Counted from the stretch's first letter, positions 1 to 11,363 are shown. The stretch is DNA of 64,000 nt from CALOBA01 sp942491465 (GCA_942491465.1 CALOBA010000071.1:186001-250000), one strand, 5' to 3'. The notes: generated by a model from the sequence alone, not told the origin. A program made the numbers and translations.

Positions 1-1
1 C

Positions 2-508
2 GACCTGCGCAAGAACCTGCTGTTCGGCGGCGCCCAGCCCGGCGATATGATCACCACGTCCATGCGCCCGGAGGACGGCGAGAAGTGGTTTGGTACCGCC
101 ATCCCCGACCTGTCCTTGGTCACGCGTTGGCGCTCTTCCGATTGGGTCTACAGCTATCTGAAGTCCTACTACACCGATTCGAGCCGCCCCTACGGCGTCA
201 ACAATCTGGTGTTCCAGGACGTCGGTATGCCCAACCCGTTCACGCTGCTGCAAGGGGTTCAAGACCCGATCATCGAGGGTCATGACGGCGAAGAGCATAT
301 CGTCGGCGTCAAGCTGGTGGAGCAGGGCTCCCTCTCGCCGGAGGAGTTCGACAACATGGCCCGGGACATCACCAACTTCCTGACCTACGTCGGCGAGCCG
401 TACAAGCTCGAGCGGCAACGCCTCGGCGTCATGGTGCTGATGTTCCTCGGCGTGCTGTTCATTCCCGCCTACTTCATGAAGAAGGAGTTCTGGAAGGATA
501 TCCACTGA
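2..508 (+). CDS. petC: Cytochrome c1 of the cytochrome bc1 complex, 3' part
   Basis: The 5' end lies outside the window; the frame is open from base 2. The visible part is the C-terminal ~168 residues of a cytochrome c1. It contains GDMITTSM, around the methionine expected to be the sixth haem ligand, then the family block WFGTAIPDLSLVTRWR. One C-terminal membrane helix follows (LGVMVLMFLGVLFIPAYF) with a short charged tail KKEFWKDIH that anchors the haem domain from the periplasmic side. Cytochrome c1 passes electrons from the Rieske protein to soluble cytochrome c. In gammaproteobacteria petABC is usually followed by sspA-sspB; here sspB follows but sspA does not. Confidence 0.95.
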   Translation, partial: DLRKNLLFGGAQPGDMITTSMRPEDGEKWFGTAIPDLSLVTRWRSSDWVYSYLKSYYTDSSRPYGVNNLVFQDVGMPNPFTLLQGVQDPIIEGHDGEEHIVGVKLVEQGSLSPEEFDNMARDITNFLTYVGEPYKLERQRLGVMVLMFLGVLFIPAYFMKKEFWKDIH

Positions 509-678
509 TCCTTTCCGGTCCCGCGGCACCCCTTTGACAGGGTAGCCGCACGCGTGGCGCGCAGGGATGCGCTGCGTCGCGGTGAATAGGCGCCCCCCAT
601 CCCCCCTTCCTCTATCGTTGGCGGCGAACGTTCCGCTGCACCGCTGGCCATCATTGGACCGCTGACTGGTTTGGCACC

Positions 679-1089
679 ATGACCTCCAATAGACCCTACC
701 TGATCCGTGCGTTGTTCGACTGGATCCTCGACAACGACATGACCCCGCACCTGCTGGTCGATGCCGAACAGCCCGACGCCTTCGTGCCCCGCGAATTCGT
801 CGAAGAAGGTCGCATCGTCCTGAACGTCGCCCCTAGTGCCGTAAAGGAACTGCACATCGGCAACGACTCGATCAGTTTCTCCGCGCGCTTCGGCGGTGTC
901 CCGCGACAGGTCGAGCTGCCGCCGCGGGCCGTCATCGGCATCTATGCCCGCGAGAATGGTCACGGGATGCTGTTTCCGGATGAGGAGACGTCGGCGACCG
1001 CCGAGGCCACCGATGGGCCTTCGGGCGATGACGAAGGCGGCGGAAAGCCGGACAAGCCCAGTCGACCCGCGCTCCGCGTGGTCAAGTAG
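679..1089 (+). CDS. sspB: ClpXP specificity-enhancing factor SspB
   Basis: 136 residues. SspB is the dimeric adaptor that hands ssrA-tagged proteins to ClpXP. The folded N-terminal domain (about residues 1-112) starts SNRPYLIRALFDWILDN, typical of the family. An acidic, glycine-rich linker (about 113-128) follows, and the protein ends in RPALRVVK, the conserved ClpX-binding tail. Both ends match a full-length, functional SspB. The stop codon is only 3 nt before the target duplication of a 98-bp MITE. The usual partner gene sspA is absent upstream (171 bp gap to petC). Confidence 0.95.
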   Translation: MTSNRPYLIRALFDWILDNDMTPHLLVDAEQPDAFVPREFVEEGRIVLNVAPSAVKELHIGNDSISFSARFGGVPRQVELPPRAVIGIYARENGHGMLFPDEETSATAEATDGPSGDDEGGGKPDKPSRPALRVVK

Positions 1090-1096
1090 CCTTAAG

Positions 1097-1194
1097 TCAA
1101 GGTTCAGAAACAAGTGGTGCAGACGCAACCACGAAATGGCCAGTCAAAAGGTTTAGCGAGCGGGCGTCTGCACCACTTGTTTTTGAACCGATCC
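1097..1194 (+). mobile_element. 98-bp MITE, copy 1
   Basis: Imperfect palindrome. The left end begins TCAAGGTTCAGAAACAAG and continues through GTGGTGCAGACGC. The right end is its approximate complement, GCGTCTGCACCACTTG through GAACCGATCC, with about 25 of the outer 30 bp paired. It is flanked by a direct duplication TAAG (1093-1096 and 1195-1198), or 3-bp TAA if a terminal G is counted in the element. Other copies are at 1723-1820, 46018-46115 and 58259-58356, all exactly 98 bp. It has no coding capacity and no parent transposase is visible in the window. Confidence 0.85.
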
Positions 1195-1253
1195 TAAGCA
1201 TCACGCCTTCGCGACGCCTGCCGGGTGGGCGCTCTGGAATCCGCAAGCGCAGC

Positions 1254-1631
1254 TCAACCGCTGCGGGTCTTGGGCTCGGTGGTCGGTGCCGCTTCCGGGG
1301 GTGCTTCCGGGGGTGCTTCCGGGGGTAATAGCACCCCCAAATCGATCCAATCCAGCGTAATCCCGAACAGCGCTAGGCTCGCCGGGCAACGGTCTGCGCC
1401 GTCGTGGCTGATCTCGAACCGATAGGTCCGGTGCAGCCGCAGACCACGCGCCGCCCAACGCAGCCGGATGCGCTGCAGCACCACGGTTTGATCGAGCATC
1501 TGCAGTCCATGCCTCCTGCAGCCACGACGGGCGAGGGCGATGGCCATCTCGCGCGCGCGCAGGGCATCAAGCCAGAATGCGCCGATCAGCAGCATGGTAA
1601 TCAGGGCGCCGAGGGCTTCTTCGGTCAGCAT
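1254..1631 (-). CDS. DUF3301 family membrane-anchored protein
   Basis: 125 residues. An N-terminal hydrophobic stretch (ALGALITMLLIGAFWLDALR) is followed by the family signature: RAREMAIALARRGC, then LQMLDQTVVLQRIRLRW, then YRFEISHDGADRCPASLALFG. This matches DUF3301, a small gammaproteobacterial family of unknown function. The C-terminal tail is low complexity, with three PPEA units encoded by a 12-bp tandem repeat near 1290-1325. The gene lies between two inverted copies of the 98-bp MITE. Confidence 0.75.
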   Translation of the reverse strand: MLTEEALGALITMLLIGAFWLDALRAREMAIALARRGCRRHGLQMLDQTVVLQRIRLRWAARGLRLHRTYRFEISHDGADRCPASLALFGITLDWIDLGVLLPPEAPPEAPPEAAPTTEPKTRSG

Positions 1632-1637
1632 GGTGGG

Positions 1638-1724
1638 CTAAGTTTCCGGCAATCGCCTAAGGTCGGCGGCGCGGGGGCAGGTGGTCGGCAGCGCCGTCCC
1701 CCGTGGCTGATTGCCTGGCTTAGG
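1638..1724. repeat. Short inverted-repeat element with a solo end of a second MITE type
   Basis: AAGTTTCCGGCAATCGCCT at 1640-1658, extended by a further 4 bases, matches 22 of 23 positions of the right end of the palindromic element at 14749-14904. A weaker inverted partner (GGCTGATTGCC...CTTAG) lies at about 1704-1724, giving an 87-bp unit whose right edge touches MITE copy 2. This is probably a decayed remnant. Confidence 0.35.
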
Positions 1725-1820
1725 ATCGATTCAAAAACAAGTGGTGCAGACGCCCGCTCGCTGAGCCTTTGGATTGGCCGTTTCGTCGTTGCGTCTGCAC
1801 CACTTGTTTCTGAACCTTGA
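1723..1820 (-). mobile_element. 98-bp MITE, copy 2 (inverted relative to copy 1)
   Basis: Same 98-bp element as at 1097-1194 in the opposite orientation, with internal differences. Direct target duplication CTTA at 1719-1722 and 1821-1824. The right duplication contains the stop codon (TAA on the minus strand, 1822-1824) of the lipoprotein gene, so the insertion is exactly at the gene end. Confidence 0.85.
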
Positions 1821-1821
1821 C

Positions 1822-2241
1822 TTAGTTGCGCTTGAACTTGGGCAGCCCCGAGTGCAGCCACCAGGCCTTCGTGTCCTCTTCGAAGCGCCATTCCTGGCGG
1901 TCCACAAGGGATTCGAGGCGCTGTCGATCCCTCAGCACGTATTCGATCCGCACGAGCTGGCCCGCGCTGATGTCCTCCGCGATCACCGGTGGCTGGACCA
2001 CCTCGTAGCCGGTCACGCGGACGTTGTCGAGGCCGTTGAGATCGATCTCGGCCTGTTTGCTCGGGTACACAAACCCGGCGGCTGCTTCCCAGTAGCCCCA
2101 GCGGATGGACTGGCGGTAGCTGGTGGTGGCGCTCTCCAGCCGCATGGCGATCTTGTCGTCTTTCAGGCGGGCGCAGCCGAGCGTCGACAGCAATACGATC
2201 AATAGCAGTGGCGGGAAGAGCCGGGATTGGCGTGGGCTCAT
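1822..2241 (-). CDS. Small lipoprotein of unknown function
   Basis: 139 residues. The N-terminus has a hydrophobic core and the lipobox LSTLGC, giving Cys23 as the lipidated residue. The mature part (KDDKIAMRLESATTSYRQSIRWGYWEAAAGFV and onward) has no motif I can assign. An Arg/Glu-rich region ends in EDTKAWWLHSGLPKFKRN and resembles conserved uncharacterised gammaproteobacterial lipoproteins. Its stop codon lies inside the target duplication of MITE copy 2. Confidence 0.7.
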   Translation of the reverse strand: MSPRQSRLFPPLLLIVLLSTLGCARLKDDKIAMRLESATTSYRQSIRWGYWEAAAGFVYPSKQAEIDLNGLDNVRVTGYEVVQPPVIAEDISAGQLVRIEYVLRDRQRLESLVDRQEWRFEEDTKAWWLHSGLPKFKRN

Positions 2242-2450
2242 GTTGGGTTGTTCACTCGGTGCAGTGCAGGCTCAATGGACGGCGACGCAGGGCGTCCTGT
2301 TTAGCGGCGACCTCGCGGTGTCGGTGGCTGCCGTAGGCAACAGGCGGCAGCTTAGCAGATCGGGGTCGTGCACGGCGGCGGGCTGATGGGGACAAGCTCC
2401 TGTATCATCACGGCTGCGACTATCACCCACTCCGGAGCCCACTGCCATCG

Positions 2451-3644
2451 ATGGATACCCAGGACGAGCCGCGGATAGACCTAGGCGTCAGCGGTGCCGA
2501 TTTGACCCTGCTGGGGACTGCACATGTCTCGCGGGCCAGTGTCGAGGCGGTCCGGGCCGCCATCGATACCGAGCAGTACGACGCGGTGGCGGTGGAGCTG
2601 TGTCCGAGCCGCTACGACGCCATCATGCAGCCCGACAGCCTCTCTCGGCTGGATCTGTTTGCCGTAATCCGCCAGCGCCGTGTGTACATGGTGGTCGCCA
2701 GCCTGGCGCTGTCCGCCTATCAGCAGCGCCTCGCGGATCAGTTCGGCATTCAGCCGGGGGCCGAGCAGCGCATGGCGATCGCCGCGGCCCGGGCGCGGAA
2801 TCTGCCGGTACTGCTGATCGATCGCGAGATCGGGGTCACGCTGCGGCGCGCGGCGCGCAACCTGGGCTGGTGGAAACGCCTAAACCTCTTCTCCGGGCTC
2901 ATCGTCAGCCTGCTCTCGCGCGAGGAGGTCACCGAAGAGGAGGTCGAGCGCCTGAAGCAGGGGGACGTGCTCGAGTCGACCTTCGCTGAGCTGGCCTCGG
3001 ACCGCCAAGACCTGTTCGTGCCGTTGATCGAGGAGCGCGACCGCTACATGGCCGCTCGCCTGCGCGACGAGATCGCGGGCAAGGGCTATCGCCGTGTGCT
3101 GGCGGTTGTCGGTGCCGGGCATCTGTCCGGTCTCGGTCGCCAGCTTGCCGACAACGAGGCACCGGTGCAGGACGAGCTGGCCCTACTGGAGCAGGTGCCG
3201 CCGGCGTCGCGGGCCTGGCGCCTGGTGCCCTGGGTGATCGTCGCGGTGATCCTCGGCTTCTTCGTCTACGGCTTCAGCCGCAGCCCGGAGCTTGGCTGGG
3301 ATCTGGTCGGCGATTGGGTGCTGATCAACGGCGGCCTGTGCGCGCTGGGTGCGGCCATCGCCGGCGGCCATCCGCTGACCGTGCTCGGCTCCTTTCTGGC
3401 CGCCCCGCTGACCTCGCTGAATCCGACCATCGGTGCCGGCATGGTGGCCGGGGCCATCGAGCTGACGGTGCGCCGACCCAGCGTCGGCGAGCTTGGGCGG
3501 CTGCGCGAGGATATCGTCAGCCTGCGCGGCTGGTGGCGCAATCGGGCCTCGCGCATCCTGCTGGTGTTCATGTTCGCGACCCTGGGCTCCGCCCTCGGCA
3601 CCTATCTGGCCGGCTTTCGTATCATCGGGCGGCTGTTCGGCTGA
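2451..3644 (+). CDS. TraB/GumN-family membrane protein
   Basis: 397 residues. The N-terminal domain begins DLTLLGTAHVSRASVEAV and continues with YDAVAVELCPSRYDAIM, the TraB/PrgY signature with the conserved GTAHVS and ELC. YRRVLAVVGAGHLSGL closes this domain at about residue 222. The C-terminal third is membrane-embedded: hydrophobic segments at about 258-277, 290-345 and 372-395. The family has been compared with metal-dependent proteases of the Tiki/EreA type and with a pheromone-shutdown protein. No substrate is known here. It stands alone, convergent with pheA. Confidence 0.85.
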   Translation: MDTQDEPRIDLGVSGADLTLLGTAHVSRASVEAVRAAIDTEQYDAVAVELCPSRYDAIMQPDSLSRLDLFAVIRQRRVYMVVASLALSAYQQRLADQFGIQPGAEQRMAIAAARARNLPVLLIDREIGVTLRRAARNLGWWKRLNLFSGLIVSLLSREEVTEEEVERLKQGDVLESTFAELASDRQDLFVPLIEERDRYMAARLRDEIAGKGYRRVLAVVGAGHLSGLGRQLADNEAPVQDELALLEQVPPASRAWRLVPWVIVAVILGFFVYGFSRSPELGWDLVGDWVLINGGLCALGAAIAGGHPLTVLGSFLAAPLTSLNPTIGAGMVAGAIELTVRRPSVGELGRLREDIVSLRGWWRNRASRILLVFMFATLGSALGTYLAGFRIIGRLFG

Positions 3645-3651
3645 TACGGCC

Positions 3652-4737
3652 TCAGAGCACCGCCTCCGGATAGGAGCCCAGCACCTTGTGCAGCCGGGCG
3701 GCGGACTTCAGCTGCTCCAGGGCGTCGGCGACCTTGGGGTCGCCGCGGTGGCCGGAGAAGTCGATGAAGAACACATAGTCCCAGACGCCTTGCTTCGATG
3801 GACGGGACTCGATGCGCGTCATGCTGATCTCGTGCTTGGCGAACGGGGTCAGCAGTTGGTGCAGGCCGCCGGCCTCGTTGCGGCACGAGAGCAGCAGGCT
3901 GGTCTTGTCGCGTCCGCTCGGCGGGGCGTCCTCGGGGCCGATGATCAGGAAGCGGGTGGTGTTGCCGGGGTCGTCCTCAATGCGGTCGGCGAGGATGGGC
4001 AGCCGGTAGCGCTCGGCGGCGGCCTCGCCGGCGACGGCGGCGCAGTCGTCGGTCTCGGCGGCGAGACGGGCGGCCTCGGCGTTGCTGCCGACGGCAATGC
4101 GCTCGGCGCGCGGCAGGTGGCGGTCGAGCCAGGCGCGGCATTGGGCCAGAGACTGCTGATGGGAGTAGACGCGCTGGATGTTCGACAGGTCCGCGCTGCG
4201 GCTCATCAGGTGGTGGTGGATGCGCAGCATGACCTCGCCGGCGATGCGCAGCGATGAGCCCATGAAGGTATCGAGCGTATGGTTGACCACGCCCTCGATG
4301 GAGTTCTCCACCGGCACCACGCCGAAGCTGCATGAGCCCGACTCGACCTCGCGGAAGATGTCGCTGATGGTGCCGAAGGGCTGGGTGCGCACCGAGTGGC
4401 CGAAGTGCTTCAGGGTCGCGGCCTCGGTGAAGGTGCCCTCGGGGCCCAGGTAGGCGACCTCCAACGGCTTTTCCAGGGCCAGGCAGGCGGACATGATCTC
4501 GCGGAACAGCCGTGCCATCTCCTCGCCGTCGAGGGGGCCCGGGTTCTCGGCCTTGATCCGGCGCAGGATCTCGGCCTCGCGCTCGGGCCGGTAGTAGTGC
4601 GGGGTGGGCTCGGTGGCGTCCTTGATGCGGGCAACCTCTTGAGCGCAGGCGGCCCGCGCCGAGATCAGCCGCAGCAGCTCGGTGTCGATGACGTTGATGC
4701 GATCGCGCATCTCCAATAGACGTTGGTCGGTGGTCAT
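3652..4737 (-). CDS. pheA: Bifunctional chorismate mutase / prephenate dehydratase (P-protein)
   Basis: 361 residues. Residues about 1-90 are an AroQ-type chorismate mutase (RDRINVIDTELLRLISAR; RPEREAEILRRI). From about 93 the prephenate dehydratase domain starts with VAYLGPEGTFTEAA and includes ENSIEGVVNHTLD and the catalytic-region NTTRFLIIG. A C-terminal ACT domain (TSLLLSC...ESRPSKQGVWDYVFFID) is the phenylalanine feedback site. It turns chorismate into phenylpyruvate. It follows serA on the same strand. The hisC-tyrA pair that often follows pheA in this class lies at 46 kb instead. Confidence 0.95.
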   Translation of the reverse strand: MTTDQRLLEMRDRINVIDTELLRLISARAACAQEVARIKDATEPTPHYYRPEREAEILRRIKAENPGPLDGEEMARLFREIMSACLALEKPLEVAYLGPEGTFTEAATLKHFGHSVRTQPFGTISDIFREVESGSCSFGVVPVENSIEGVVNHTLDTFMGSSLRIAGEVMLRIHHHLMSRSADLSNIQRVYSHQQSLAQCRAWLDRHLPRAERIAVGSNAEAARLAAETDDCAAVAGEAAAERYRLPILADRIEDDPGNTTRFLIIGPEDAPPSGRDKTSLLLSCRNEAGGLHQLLTPFAKHEISMTRIESRPSKQGVWDYVFFIDFSGHRGDPKVADALEQLKSAARLHKVLGSYPEAVL

Positions 4738-4797
4738 GGTCGAGCCGGTTTACTGGTCGGACGCCTCGGACGCTGGAGGGATGCCCGAGGAAAGATG

Positions 4798-4905
4798 AAC
4801 CGCAGAGACGCGGAGCATTCGCAGACAACACGGGGAAGATCAAGGCCCATCATAGTACCCCCCCTCTGCCCTGCGTATTCCCAGCGTCTTCGCGTCTCTG
4901 CGGTT
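4798..4905. repeat. Palindromic intergenic element between serA and pheA
   Basis: AACCGCAGAGACGCGGAG (4798-4815) and its near-perfect inverted partner CTTCGCGTCTCTGCGGTT (4888-4905; one mismatch in 18) bracket 72 bp of spacer in the 214-bp serA-pheA gap. It has the form of a dispersed REP-like palindrome and would form a long hairpin in the serA-pheA transcript. No second copy was noticed in the window. Confidence 0.55.
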
Positions 4906-4951
4906 GACGAATATCGGACAGGTGCCAAAACCGAGCTGCACTGGTGCTCGA

Positions 4952-6139
4952 TCAGGCCGCCGGTGCGCGCTTCTCGCCCAGGCAGCGTACCTTGAGCACG
5001 CCGTCGATGCCGCGGATCTTGGCCGCCGTCTCCTCCGGGCAGGTCTGGTCGACGTCGATCAGCGTGACGGCCACATCGCCGCGGGAGCGGTTCAGCATAT
5101 CCAGGATATTGAGCCCGGCCTCGGCCAGGTCGGTGGAGATCTGGCCGACCATGTTGGGGACGTTGCTGTTGACTACGGCCATCCTGAAGCCGCCGTTGCG
5201 CGGCAGATTGATCTCGGGGAAGTTGACCGAGTTGTGGATGTTGCCGTCCTCCAGGTAGCTGCGCAACTGGTCGACCACCATGACGGCGCAGTTCTCCTCG
5301 GCCTCGTTGGTCGATGCGCCCAGATGCGGCAGCGTCACCACCCGCGGGTGGTCCTTGAGCAGGTTGCTCGGGAAGTCGCAGACGTAGGCGTAGAGCTTGC
5401 CGGCGTCCAGGGCCGTGACCACCGCATCGTCGTCGATGATGCCGTTGCGCGAGAAGTTCAGCAGTACGGCGTTGTCGCGCATGGTCCGGATGCGCTCCGC
5501 ATTGATCATGTGCCGGGTGTGGTCGTTCAGCGGCACGTGGAAGCTGATGAAGTCGGAGCGGGCCACCAGATCGTCCACCGACAGCGCCGCCTCCACGTCC
5601 GCCTCCAGCTTCCAGGCGGCGCGCACGGTGATGCTCGGGTCGTAGCCGATGACGTTCATGCCCAGTGCGCGGGCGGCGTTGGCCACCTGCACGCCGATGG
5701 CGCCTAAGCCGATGACGCCCAGCGTGCGCCCCGGCAGCTCGAAGCCGACGAACTGCTTCTTGCCCGCCTCCACCGCCTTGTTGATCTCGGCGTCCTCGCC
5801 GGACAGGCCCTTGGCGTACTGCCAGCCCTGGGCGATGTTGCGTGCCGCCATCAGCATGCCGGCCAGCACCAGCTCCTTGACCGCGTTGGCATTGGCCCCC
5901 GGGGCATTGAACACGGCCACGCCGCGGCGGGTCATCTCATCCACCGGGATGTTGTTGACGCCGGCGCCGGCGCGGCCGATGGCCTTCAGCGTCGCCGGCA
6001 GCTCCATAGCGTGCATCTTGGCCGAGCGCACCAGCACGGCATCGGGGGTGCCGACCTCGGAGGCCACCTCGTAGCGCTCCCGCGGCAGCCGGTTCAGGCC
6101 GGCGACGGAGATGTTGTTCAGGGTCTGGATCTTGTACAT
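4952..6139 (-). CDS. serA: D-3-phosphoglycerate dehydrogenase (short, ACT-containing type)
   Basis: 395 residues from the chosen start (MYKIQTLNNISVAG); an upstream in-frame ATG at 6169 adds only ten residues without family similarity. The NAD-binding motif is GVIGLGAIGVQVANAARALG. The catalytic histidine lies in LPHLGASTNEAEENC. A C-terminal ACT domain (about residues 320-390, GQISTDLAEAGLNILDML) is the usual serine-binding regulatory region. It catalyses the first step of serine synthesis and sits directly after serC, which encodes the next step. The leader region carries a 17-unit hexanucleotide array (6261-6362). Confidence 0.93.
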   Translation of the reverse strand: MYKIQTLNNISVAGLNRLPRERYEVASEVGTPDAVLVRSAKMHAMELPATLKAIGRAGAGVNNIPVDEMTRRGVAVFNAPGANANAVKELVLAGMLMAARNIAQGWQYAKGLSGEDAEINKAVEAGKKQFVGFELPGRTLGVIGLGAIGVQVANAARALGMNVIGYDPSITVRAAWKLEADVEAALSVDDLVARSDFISFHVPLNDHTRHMINAERIRTMRDNAVLLNFSRNGIIDDDAVVTALDAGKLYAYVCDFPSNLLKDHPRVVTLPHLGASTNEAEENCAVMVVDQLRSYLEDGNIHNSVNFPEINLPRNGGFRMAVVNSNVPNMVGQISTDLAEAGLNILDMLNRSRGDVAVTLIDVDQTCPEETAAKIRGIDGVLKVRCLGEKRAPAA

Positions 6140-6260
6140 GGAAAGGGTCTCAAAATCGAAAAAGGCCACAACGACGTCTGCGAAACGGCCAAACCACGGC
6201 GGGCGGCGGAAGATGCGTCGCTGTCGCTGTCGTCCAAGGTTACGTCGACGAAGAGACTCT

Positions 6261-6365
<105 letters not shown>

Positions 6366-6482
6366 GCTGAGCCTCAAAGTCCGCCACTTAGTCACGGCAA
6401 GACCGCCTTAGGCGATCCATCGACGAACGATGTAAAGGTCGTACACACCATTCACGGCTGAACGCCCACCACCGCGTGCGAC

Positions 6483-7565
6483 TCAGCCTTTGGTACGCTC
6501 GAACTCCACCATATACTCGATCAGCGCATCCACGCCGGCCTCGGGCATGGCGTTGTAGATGCTCGCGCGCATGCCGCCGACGGAGCGGTGGCCCTTGAGT
6601 GTGAGCAGGCCCGCGGCCTTGGCGCCGGCCAGGAAGTCGGCGTCCAGGTCGGCGTTGGCCAGCGTGAACGGGACGTTCATCCAGGAGCGCGAGGCGGGCT
6701 CCACGGGATTGGCGTAGAAGTCGGAGCCGTCGATGGCGGCGTAGAGCTTGGCGGCCTTGCGCTGGTTGATCTCGGCCATGCCGGCAAGGCCGCCCAGGTC
6801 CTTGAGCCACTGGAAGACCAGGCCGGCCAGGTACCAGGCATAGGTCGGCGGGGTGTTGTACATGGAGTCCGCGTCGGCCTGGGTCTTGTAGTCGAACAGG
6901 GTCGGCGTGCCGTCGATGGTGCGGCCCATCAGGTCCTCGCGGACGATCACCAGGGTCAGCCCGGCGGGGCCGATGTTCTTCTGGGCGCCGGCGTAGATCA
7001 GGCCGAAGCGCGAGACATCGACGGGTCGCGACAGCATGGTCGAGGACATGTCCGCCACCAGCGGCGCGCCGCCGGTCTCGGGGATGTACGGGAATTCGAC
7101 ACCCTGAATGGTCTCGTTCGGGGTGTAGTGCAGATAGGCGGCGGCGCCGGACAGGGCCAGCTCGGCCTGGGCCGGGGCGCGGGTGAAGCGCTCGCCCTCG
7201 GTGTCGGCAGCGACATTGACGGTGCAGTAGCGCTTGGCCTCGGCGATGGCCTTCTTCGACCAGCTGCCGGTGTTCAGGTAGTCGGCCTGGTCAGCGCCGC
7301 GCAGCAGGTTCATCGGCACCGCGGCGAACTGGCTGGAGGCGCCGCCCTGAAGGAACAGGACCTTGTAGCCGTCCGGCACGGCGAGCAGCTCGCGCAGGTC
7401 CGCCTCGGCCTGCTCGGCGATGGAGACGAACTCCTTGCCGCGGTGGCTCATCTCGGCGACGCACATGCCGCTGCCGTGCCAGTCGAGCATCTCGTCGCGG
7501 GCGCGTTCCAAGACGGGCTCCGGCAGCATCGCGGGGCCGGCACTGAAGTTATAGGGTCGAGGCAT
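6483..7565 (-). CDS. serC: Phosphoserine aminotransferase
   Basis: 360 residues from ATG at 7565, beginning MPRPYNFSAGPAMLPEPV as in the family. The PLP lysine lies in GAQKNIGPAGLT and the C-terminus contains GHRSVGGMRASIYNAMP. The length equals the usual 360-362. It converts 3-phosphohydroxypyruvate to phosphoserine. It keeps its own ribosome-binding site (GGAG about 8 nt upstream). In the sequence as given the frame upstream is open all the way into gyrA with no stop, so serC also forms the 3' part of a 1267-codon fused frame. Confidence 0.93.
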   Translation of the reverse strand: MPRPYNFSAGPAMLPEPVLERARDEMLDWHGSGMCVAEMSHRGKEFVSIAEQAEADLRELLAVPDGYKVLFLQGGASSQFAAVPMNLLRGADQADYLNTGSWSKKAIAEAKRYCTVNVAADTEGERFTRAPAQAELALSGAAAYLHYTPNETIQGVEFPYIPETGGAPLVADMSSTMLSRPVDVSRFGLIYAGAQKNIGPAGLTLVIVREDLMGRTIDGTPTLFDYKTQADADSMYNTPPTYAWYLAGLVFQWLKDLGGLAGMAEINQRKAAKLYAAIDGSDFYANPVEPASRSWMNVPFTLANADLDADFLAGAKAAGLLTLKGHRSVGGMRASIYNAMPEAGVDALIEYMVEFERTKG

Positions 7566-10286
<2,721 letters not shown>

Positions 10287-10375
10287 GGGCGTGAAAAACC
10301 TTGGCGTGGGGCCGTTTTGGCGGGGCTGGGGACAACGACCGCAGGCTGCGGCGTCGGTGCGTAAAAAAGCACCAA

Positions 10376-10381
10376 ATCATA
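10376..10381 (-). promoter_or_regulatory. gyrA: Possible -10 box of the gyrA promoter
   Basis: TATGAT on the minus strand about 90 bp upstream of the gyrA start, in the 144-bp gap between gyrA and the DMT transporter. I cannot identify a convincing -35 partner, so this is a weak call. Confidence 0.3.
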
Positions 10382-10430
10382 CCACGACGTCGCCCCCGGG
10401 CGCCGTTCTTGCGCCTAAATGGGGCGCTTG

Positions 10431-11360
10431 TCAGGCCCCCGCGCCGCGGCGCTCCCGACGGGCGACGAAGATGCCGGTCAGGATCAGGCCGAGCCCGTAG
10501 AGGTGGCCGGGCGTCGGCTGCTCGCCGAGGAAGACGATGCCGATGGCCACCGCCCAGAGCGGGATCAGGTAATTGAGCTGGGAGACGAAGGTGGGCCCGG
10601 CGAGGGCGATGAGCCGGAAGTAGACGATCAGCGCGGTGGCCGTGGACAGCAGGCCGAGGAACGCCAGCGCACCGACGACGGACCAGGGCAGGGGCAGGCT
10701 GACCCGCTCCAGCGCGCCGTCGGCGCCGGCCAGCGCCAGCAGCGGCAGGCTGAGCAGCGTGGCGAGCAGGGTCACGGTCGCGGCGGTGGTCAGCGCATCC
10801 GAGGGCGGGCGCAGCCGGGCCAGGATGGCCGAGATGCCGTAGCAGATGGCGCCGGCCAGCACCGCCAGCATCGGCACCAGCGGACCCTGCTCGCCGCCGA
10901 TGGCGAGCAGGGCCTCGGGGCCGATGAGTACGACGACGCCGGTGAAGCCGAGCAGGAAGCCGCCGATGCGCCAGCGCGTCAGGCGCTCGCCGGGGATCAG
11001 GAAATGGGCCAGCCCGAGGGTGGCCAGCGGCATGATGGCCATCAGGATGCCGGTCAGGCCGCTGTCGATGGCGCGCTGGCCCCAGGTGATCAGCAGGAAC
11101 GGCAGCAGGTTGCCGATGCCGGCGATGGCGACCAGAAACAGCCAGGCGCGGCGGCTGCGCACCGGGCGCAGGCCGCGGGCCAGGGCCAACGGCACCAGCA
11201 CGGCGGCGGCCAGGCCCAGGCGCAGGGTCACGATCAGCTCCGGCGGCAGGCGCTCCACGGCGATCTTGGTGAACAGGAACGCCGAGCCCCACATCAGCGT
11301 CAGGACCAGCAGCATGCCCCAGTCGGCGAGTTCGTGGCGGGTTGCGGGCGGGGGCGGCAT
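10431..11360 (-). CDS. DMT-superfamily (EamA) transporter
   Basis: 309 residues with about ten hydrophobic segments in two EamA halves: DWGMLLVLTLMWGSAFLFTKIAV opens the first, and AGAICYGISAILARLRP the second, which ends with LNYLIPLWAVAIGIVFLGE. The WGSAFLFTK and FLGE elements are hallmarks of the RhaT/YdcZ-like drug/metabolite exporters. The inner-membrane substrate cannot be read from sequence. It starts 3 nt downstream of the nei-like gene stop and is probably co-transcribed with it. Confidence 0.88.
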   Translation of the reverse strand: MPPPPATRHELADWGMLLVLTLMWGSAFLFTKIAVERLPPELIVTLRLGLAAAVLVPLALARGLRPVRSRRAWLFLVAIAGIGNLLPFLLITWGQRAIDSGLTGILMAIMPLATLGLAHFLIPGERLTRWRIGGFLLGFTGVVVLIGPEALLAIGGEQGPLVPMLAVLAGAICYGISAILARLRPPSDALTTAATVTLLATLLSLPLLALAGADGALERVSLPLPWSVVGALAFLGLLSTATALIVYFRLIALAGPTFVSQLNYLIPLWAVAIGIVFLGEQPTPGHLYGLGLILTGIFVARRERRGAGA

Positions 11361-11363
11361 GGC

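Noticed and set aside
1097..1820. Composite transposon formed by the two inverted MITEs around DUF3301
   Set aside because: The outer flanks do not form a shared direct duplication; each copy has its own duplication, so two independent insertions explain it.
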